From positions 994,001 to 1,058,000 of the forward strand of contig NZ_CP051216.1 in assembly GCF_012516435.1 (NCBI RefSeq): DNA of 64,000 nt, given 5' to 3'. The notes under the pieces are model-generated. The model ran no database searches and had not been told where the DNA came from. It saw only the letters and a program-made list of their open reading frames with translations. The DNA is from Pseudodesulfovibrio sp. zrk46 (lineage in GTDB: Bacteria > Desulfobacterota > Desulfovibrionia > Desulfovibrionales > Desulfovibrionaceae). This document shows positions 59,205-64,000 of the stretch, one piece after another. Numbering within the stretch: position 1 is the stretch's first letter; each line of letters opens with the position of its first letter. Position numbers and translations under genes: made by a program.

Positions 59205-59780
59205 TTAATCAGCAATCTTCTTCATGAGCCAGGCCATGTTCTTGCCGAGCACTTCCATGGTTTCCATACCCTCGACGTCGTTGGTGACGTCTCCCTTGTC
59301 GAGCCCACGTCCGAGATTCCAGTAGCGGGAACCGGGAACGATCATCTGCTCGATGAAGAAAAAGGCATTGAGGGCGTTGAACACCTGAATGGAACCACCG
59401 CGACGGTTGGCAACGACACCGGCACCGACCTTGCGGGCATACATGTCATCGTTGGCGCGGCCGACCATGCCTGCGCGATCGATGAGACACTTCATTTCGG
59501 GCGACAGGTTGGCGAAATAGGTGGGGGAACCGAGAATGATGCCGTCGGCCTCATCCATGGCAGCGATGCACTCGTTGATGAAGTCGTTATCAACAGCACA
59601 TTTGCGGTCCTTATTCTGGAAACACTTGTAGCAGGCGATGCAGCCGCGCATGGACTTGCCGCCGAGCTCGATGAGACTGGTCTCGATGCCCTCGGCTTCG
59701 AGTACGGAAAAGACCTTCTGAATCATCTGGGAGGTGTTGCCGCCTTTCCGGGCGGAACCACTGATACCAACAACTTTCAT
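59205..59780 (-). CDS. Flavodoxin-fold iron-sulfur flavoprotein-like NADPH reductase
   Basis: A 191-residue flavodoxin-fold protein. VGISGSARKGGNTSQMI is the FMN phosphate loop; RGCIACYKCFQNKDRKC holds a compact cysteine motif like that of archaeal/anaerobe iron-sulfur flavoproteins (Isf); GSPTYFANLSPEMKCLIDR is the second flavin loop. It likely moves electrons between ferredoxin or NAD(P)H and small acceptors, or helps remove oxidants. AGGAGGACAGT stands before the ATG. Nine bases after the nitroreductase gene, same operon. Confidence 0.85.
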   Translation of the reverse strand: MKVVGISGSARKGGNTSQMIQKVFSVLEAEGIETSLIELGGKSMRGCIACYKCFQNKDRKCAVDNDFINECIAAMDEADGIILGSPTYFANLSPEMKCLIDRAGMVGRANDDMYARKVGAGVVANRRGGSIQVFNALNAFFFIEQMIVPGSRYWNLGRGLDKGDVTNDVEGMETMEVLGKNMAWLMKKIAD

Positions 59781-59789
59781 ACTGTCCTC

Positions 59790-60299
59790 CTAAAAGGAAT
59801 TGTAGTGAATGCGATCTTCCTTGAAACGACTCTCGGACTTGGGCTGCTGCGCAGGCCAGCCGATGGGAGTAAACCCGAGGGGGATGACATTCTCGGGCAT
59901 GTTGAACATCTTCTTGAAGGCAGAAACACGGTCCTCCATGGGATAAACGCCGGTCCAGACTGCGCCCAGACCCAGATCGTGAATGGCGAGAAGCATGTTC
60001 TGCATGGCGGCGGCACAATCCTGCACCCAGTAACCGGGATACTTTTCGAGGGAGAGGTCGGCGCAGACAACGATGCCGAGCGGTGCCTGTTTCACCATTT
60101 TGATATGGGGATGCAGCTCTGCCATGCCATCGAGCGTGGCGCGGTCGTTAACCACCAGAAAGCGCCACGGCTGGGCATTGCCCGCGCTGGGCGCCATCAT
60201 GGCAGCATCCAGAATCTCGCGGACCATCTCGTCGGGAATGGGCTTGTCTTCATACTTGCGAATACTTCGGCGCGTACGGATTGCTTCCATCAGTTCCAT
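59790..60299 (-). CDS. Nitroreductase family protein
   Basis: A 169-residue FMN enzyme. TRRSIRKYEDKPIPDEMV is the N-terminal FMN site, MMAPSAGNAQPWRFLVV and AMQNMLLAIHDLGLGAVWTG the later family motifs. It reduces nitro- or quinone-type compounds with NAD(P)H. AGGAGATAGAA precedes the ATG. Divergent from the HxlR regulator, a common control pair for such genes. Confidence 0.9.
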   Translation of the reverse strand: MELMEAIRTRRSIRKYEDKPIPDEMVREILDAAMMAPSAGNAQPWRFLVVNDRATLDGMAELHPHIKMVKQAPLGIVVCADLSLEKYPGYWVQDCAAAMQNMLLAIHDLGLGAVWTGVYPMEDRVSAFKKMFNMPENVIPLGFTPIGWPAQQPKSESRFKEDRIHYNSF

Positions 60300-60356
60300 T
60301 TCTATCTCCTTTTCGAGGCGGCGAAACCGTTGTTTACGATGAGTAGGTTCTCTGCT

Positions 60357-60417
60357 AATAGTAGCAATAGGTCAAGTACGCACCTTAAAGTATCATAGTT
60401 ACCAAAAGGATACTATT
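60357..60417. promoter_or_regulatory. Possible HxlR operator half-sites
   Basis: AATAGTA at 60357-60363 and TACTATT at 60411-60417 are mirror images, and AGTATC/GATACT (60389-60394, 60409-60414) form an inner mirror pair. YodB, a known HxlR member, binds TACTATT-N7-AATAGTA, so these bases suit an HxlR-controlled divergent promoter, although the spacing here is wider. Confidence 0.4.
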
Positions 60418-60491
60418 GAGATACACCCACCCGAGAATAGCTCAAACGGGAGAAGGTGCGACAGTATAATCCATCAAGAGGGAGAACCGAC

Positions 60492-60869
60492 ATGGCCGGA
60501 GAATGCGGACTGAAAGTTTGCGGAGACAAGAAATACTATTGCACAGTGGAGTTGACACTGCAGGTGATAGGCGGCAAATGGAAGCCCATCATCATCTACC
60601 GCCTGGCCAAGGATGGCACCTTGCGATTCAGCGAGATCAAACGCGCCATCCCCAACATCACCCAGAAGATGCTGACCCAGCAACTGCGCGAGTTGGAAGC
60701 GGACGGCATTGTCCACCGCGAGGTCTACCCGCAGGTGCCGCCCAAGGTGGAATACTCCATGACGGAACTGGGCCAGACCATAGTGCCGGTCATTCATTCC
60801 CTGTGCCAATGGGGAGAACGATACAGGGATGAATACGGCAAGCAGACAGCACAGGCAGAGGCCGTCTGA
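60492..60869 (+). CDS. HxlR-family transcriptional regulator
   Basis: A 125-residue winged-helix protein. CTVELTLQVIGGKWKPIIIYRLAKDG and LRFSEIKRAIPNITQKMLTQ are the HxlR hallmark; REVYPQVPPKVEYSMTELGQ is the wing. Cysteines at 5, 10 and 17 near the N-terminus may sense redox or electrophile stress, as Cys6 does in YodB. GGGAGAACCGAC is before the ATG at 60492. It is divergent from the nitroreductase-flavoprotein operon and probably controls it. Confidence 0.9.
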   Translation: MAGECGLKVCGDKKYYCTVELTLQVIGGKWKPIIIYRLAKDGTLRFSEIKRAIPNITQKMLTQQLRELEADGIVHREVYPQVPPKVEYSMTELGQTIVPVIHSLCQWGERYRDEYGKQTAQAEAV

Positions 60870-60959
60870 TTGAGACTTTTATAAATCCGCAGTTCCCCCT
60901 TTCACCCGAGCGCCAGTTGAGGTAGATTACCTTTATATATTGAGTTCCGAGGGAAGTTC

Positions 60960-62582
60960 ATGACCGACGACAGGCAGAACGAAAACACCAACCGCACCTT
61001 GCGGGAAATCAAGGACGAAGTCGCACAGCAAATGGAAACGCTGTCCGGCACGATCCCTGACGAACTGCGTGCGGTCTACGAAAACCTCAAGGAATACGAA
61101 GCGACGCTGAAAAGCCGAGAGCAGTCCATGCAGGGCGCGCTGGTGAATCTGGTGGACGACATGTCCCAGACCAGCCAGACCCTGACGGAAACCGGTTCCC
61201 GGCTGGAAGGCATCCTGGAAGCGGCCAAGGATGTGGCCTTTATTATCGTGGACAGGGAGACCGACAAGATCGTCGAGTTCAGCACCGGCGCGGAGTACAT
61301 CTTCGGCTACCAACGCGAAGAGATGCTCGGCGACTCCATGGATTTCCTCTGCCAGTCGGATTTAGATGGCACCTGTCCCATGAACGACCTGAACCGGGCC
61401 CGCCAGATCATGCGCCGCAAATCCGGCGAAACATTTCCTGCCGTCTATTCCACCTATCCGCTCAAGGACAATAACGAAGTCCATGTGGCCACACTGGTCA
61501 TCGCCCTCGACGTAACCCGGCAGGTGAAGGCCGAGAACGAAATCAAGATGGTCATCGAGTCGTCGCCCATCCCCCTGCTCAAGGTGGAGAAGACCGACCA
61601 CGGCGACATCATCCGGGAACTCAACCCCGAAGCGGTCAAGATGTTCGGCGAGTCCGCCCTGAATACACCGGTGAATGACTTCATCACGGCCAAGCCGGAG
61701 CAGGAAGACGGGCTGGAAGACATGCGCGGCGAGCGGTGCGAAGTTCACACCCCGGACGGGGTACGACAGGCCATCCGCACAGGGCATCAGCCTGTAGACA
61801 GGATCGAGATTCAGGCGGTCATGGATGTGGGCGTATTGCTGGAAGCCAAGGAAGCCGCAGAAGACGCCAGCCGGGTCAAGTCCGATTTTCTGGCCAACAT
61901 CAGCCATGAGATCCGGACACCGCTCAACGTCCTCCTCGGCATGCTCCAGTTGTTCGAGGAGTTCGATCTGGACGATGAGGCCAACGAGATGCTGGCCCAC
62001 GCCACGGGAGCGGCCAAATCCCTGCTCGCCCTGCTCAACGATATCCTTGATTTCTCCGTGGTGGAAGCCCGCGCCTTTGCCCTCGACGAGCAGGAGTTCA
62101 ACCTGCGCGAGATGGTCGAGCTGGTGGCCGATCCCTACAAGGTGGAAGCGGGCAACAAGGGTGTCGAACTCAGTTACACCATTGGCGATGCCATTCCCGC
62201 ATTGCTCATGGGCGATGCCCGCCGACTCCGCCAGATTCTCTTTCACGTCACCGGCAATGCGGTAAAATTTACGGACTCCGGCACTATCCATGTCTCGGTT
62301 AATTACGAATCGATCACTGAGAACACAGGCACCATTGAGATCTCCGTCACCGACACGGGCATCGGCATGACCGAGAAGCAGATGGCGAACATTTTCGAAC
62401 CGTTCCGACAGGTCGACGGTTCCCGCAGGCGACGCCATGGCGGCACCGGCATCGGTCTGGCGTTGGTCAACGAGTTTGTCGCGGCCATGGACGGCAAGAT
62501 AGACATCGACTCGGTTCCGGAACAGGGAACCCGCTTCACCGTCATGGTCCCCATCGCAAAAGTGAACTTTCCTTCCACATAA
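60960..62582 (+). CDS. Cytoplasmic PAS-domain sensor histidine kinase
   Basis: A 540-residue kinase without membrane segments. Residues 1-75 are helical (coiled coil), about 80-195 a PAS domain (GILEAAKDVAFIIVDRETDK, TGAEYIFGYQREEM), 195-285 a second, degenerate PAS-like region, then HisKA with FLANISHEIRTPLN (phospho-His near residue 321) and HATPase with GNAVKFT, TDTGIGM and GGTGIGLALV. GAGGGAAGTTC precedes the ATG. No response regulator is next to it within the window. Confidence 0.9.
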   Translation: MTDDRQNENTNRTLREIKDEVAQQMETLSGTIPDELRAVYENLKEYEATLKSREQSMQGALVNLVDDMSQTSQTLTETGSRLEGILEAAKDVAFIIVDRETDKIVEFSTGAEYIFGYQREEMLGDSMDFLCQSDLDGTCPMNDLNRARQIMRRKSGETFPAVYSTYPLKDNNEVHVATLVIALDVTRQVKAENEIKMVIESSPIPLLKVEKTDHGDIIRELNPEAVKMFGESALNTPVNDFITAKPEQEDGLEDMRGERCEVHTPDGVRQAIRTGHQPVDRIEIQAVMDVGVLLEAKEAAEDASRVKSDFLANISHEIRTPLNVLLGMLQLFEEFDLDDEANEMLAHATGAAKSLLALLNDILDFSVVEARAFALDEQEFNLREMVELVADPYKVEAGNKGVELSYTIGDAIPALLMGDARRLRQILFHVTGNAVKFTDSGTIHVSVNYESITENTGTIEISVTDTGIGMTEKQMANIFEPFRQVDGSRRRRHGGTGIGLALVNEFVAAMDGKIDIDSVPEQGTRFTVMVPIAKVNFPST

Positions 62583-62644
62583 ATACAATTAATCTTTGAT
62601 ACGTTTCCTCTGGCGTGCTAATAGCGAGAAATAGGGGAAATCGT

Positions 62645-64000
62645 ATGTATAACTTGCGCGAAACGCTCAAATACGCTTATCGCGACCCGCAACCGCCTGC
62701 TGAATTTCAAAAGGAATTCCGCCAGTCCGTCACGCTGTCCAACTGCCGTCGGCTCAAAGCGGTCACCCTCCCCATCATTCTGGTCCTGCTCGGCCTGCTT
62801 GTGCTGGACTTTGTCACCTTCTTCAATTCCGAGATTTATGACACACAGATAATTGCATTGATCCTGCGCGCCGTGGGCCCCATCTTTTGCGTTGCTTTCT
62901 TCATCCTTGTCGGACCGTTGCGCAGCATCAACGACCTCTCGCCACGGCACAGCCTGCTGTGGAAGGGGTACATGACCATCTTCCTGCTCTATGCAGCCAT
63001 CACCGTAGGTGTTCTCTTCCCGATCAGGGGCTCAGTCTCCGCATTCTATATTCTCCTGCTCGGCGCTCCCGCGTTTCTGACCATGACCCCAAGACAGGTC
63101 GCCTTGCACCTCTTCACCGGCTTTCTGGCTCTGACCTTTTCCCTGAGCCACTTCGCACCGCATGAGAAAATGATCCAGTACCACATGATCAACACCGGCA
63201 TTCTCCTGTGGGTCGGCTACGCCCTCTCCCGCATCAACAGCATGTCGGCATACCGGGACTTCATGAACCGGAAAGTGATCGAAGAGAAGAACCACCAACT
63301 CGAGGACGCCCGCGACAAGGCACAGGCCGCCAACCGGGCCAAATCCGAATTTCTTGCCGCCATCTCTCACGAGATCCGCACCCCCATGAACTCCATCCTC
63401 GGCATGACCGAGATCGCCCTGCACACCAAGCTCGACAAGGAGCAGCGGGAATACATCGAGACAGCCCGGGAATCCGGCCTGCTGCTCATGGACATCATCA
63501 ACGACATGCTGGACTTCTCCCGCATCGAGGCGCGCAAGTTCCGCCTGATCTCCACCCACTTTGACCTGCCCGCCGTGATCCAGTCAGCCGTCAAGACAGT
63601 CCGGATTCAGGCCGAACGGAAAGGTTTGTCGCTGGACTTCGAGACCATGGAGGGCACGCCCCGCTATCTCAAGGGCGATCCGGGACGCCTCCGTCAGGTG
63701 CTCATGAACCTGCTGGACAACGCCATCACCTATACCGAAGAAGGATCTGTGCGCCTCACGGTGGGACTTCTCAAAGAGACTTCGGATGACAGGGATCGAC
63801 CAGTGGGACTCCGCTTCTCGGTCAAGGACACCGGCTGCGGCATCCCGCAGGATCACCTTGACTCCATCTTTGACCCCTTTGCCCAAGTGGGCGACTCCAC
63901 GGCACGGTTCAGTCGCGGCTCCGGCCTCGGCCTGACCATCAGCCGGACCCTCATCCAGTTCATGGGCGGCACCATCTCGGTCCACTCCACCGAGGGGAAA
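62645..64000 (+). CDS. Membrane sensor histidine kinase (3' end beyond window)
   Basis: At least 452 residues, cut by the window end. After a short cytoplasmic start (MYNLRETLKYAYRD) come about six membrane helices (residues 38-195), a coiled coil, HisKA with FLAAISHEIRTPMNSILGMT, and HATPase with LLDNAITY, DTGCGI and GSGLGLTISRTL. The missing end could hold a receiver domain, as in hybrid kinases. AGGGGAAATCGT precedes the ATG at 62645. It follows the PAS kinase by 62 bases. Confidence 0.9.
   Translation, partial: MYNLRETLKYAYRDPQPPAEFQKEFRQSVTLSNCRRLKAVTLPIILVLLGLLVLDFVTFFNSEIYDTQIIALILRAVGPIFCVAFFILVGPLRSINDLSPRHSLLWKGYMTIFLLYAAITVGVLFPIRGSVSAFYILLLGAPAFLTMTPRQVALHLFTGFLALTFSLSHFAPHEKMIQYHMINTGILLWVGYALSRINSMSAYRDFMNRKVIEEKNHQLEDARDKAQAANRAKSEFLAAISHEIRTPMNSILGMTEIALHTKLDKEQREYIETARESGLLLMDIINDMLDFSRIEARKFRLISTHFDLPAVIQSAVKTVRIQAERKGLSLDFETMEGTPRYLKGDPGRLRQVLMNLLDNAITYTEEGSVRLTVGLLKETSDDRDRPVGLRFSVKDTGCGIPQDHLDSIFDPFAQVGDSTARFSRGSGLGLTISRTLIQFMGGTISVHSTEGK

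Overview
The window is GC-rich, densely coded DNA from a Gram-negative, motile anaerobe. My best guess is a sulfate-reducing Desulfovibrionales (Desulfobacterota), based on the protein style, a FliA-type promoter, B12-dependent radical SAM enzymes, formate dehydrogenase and molybdopterin accessory genes, and modular intergenic palindromic repeats. No rRNA, tRNA, CRISPR array, phage or transposase gene was seen.

Layout. 1-2.9 kb: the tail of a copper P-type ATPase, a copper chaperone, an EamA exporter, a small zinc-ribbon protein, and an unknown protein behind a near-perfect sigma-28 promoter. 2.9-42 kb: a surface glycan (or flagellin glycosylation) island in several opposed operons. 42-50 kb: housekeeping genes (HD/CCA-like protein, pyrC, pyrB, an amidohydrolase, an Elp3-like radical SAM protein, galE). 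50-56 kb: flavoproteins, a 29-residue membrane peptide, exodeoxyribonuclease III and a pentapeptide-repeat channel-like protein. 56-59 kb: mobB divergent from fdhD-moeA. 59-61 kb: a flavodoxin-fold/nitroreductase pair divergent from an HxlR regulator. 61-64 kb: two histidine kinases, the second cut by the window edge.

The most interesting part is a minus-strand operon at 13.1-18.2 kb: PEP-synthase-like kinase, class I amidotransferase, sugar-type nucleotidyltransferase, CysC-like kinase, methyltransferase. Enzyme classes and order match the O-methyl phosphoramidate (MeOPN) capsule pathway of Campylobacter jejuni (Cj1418c-Cj1415c): glutamine phosphate, CDP-glutamine, CDP-amidate, 3'-phospho-CDP-amidate. 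Around it are parts for GDP-activated heptose (GmhA, two HddA-like kinases, HddC-like nucleotidyltransferases, GmhB), a GDP-mannose 4,6-dehydratase-like enzyme, an RmlC-like epimerase and several short-chain dehydrogenases. C. jejuni places the same pathway next to its MeOPN genes. A sulfotransferase-like protein convergent with the operon is a candidate transferase for the 3'-phosphonucleotide donor.

Other unusual points are two very large glycosyltransferases (GT61-like domain, methyltransferase-like domain, 5'-nucleotidase C-terminal-like domain), a three-part HddC/GmhB/methyltransferase fusion, a cytidylyltransferase with an extra HTH-like N-terminus, and three SDR proteins whose catalytic tyrosine is replaced by Gly or Val. 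Intergenic regions carry at least four families of short palindromic repeats; one has 20-bp terminal inverted repeats like a MITE, and another carries terminator hairpins and sits between pyrB and pyrC.
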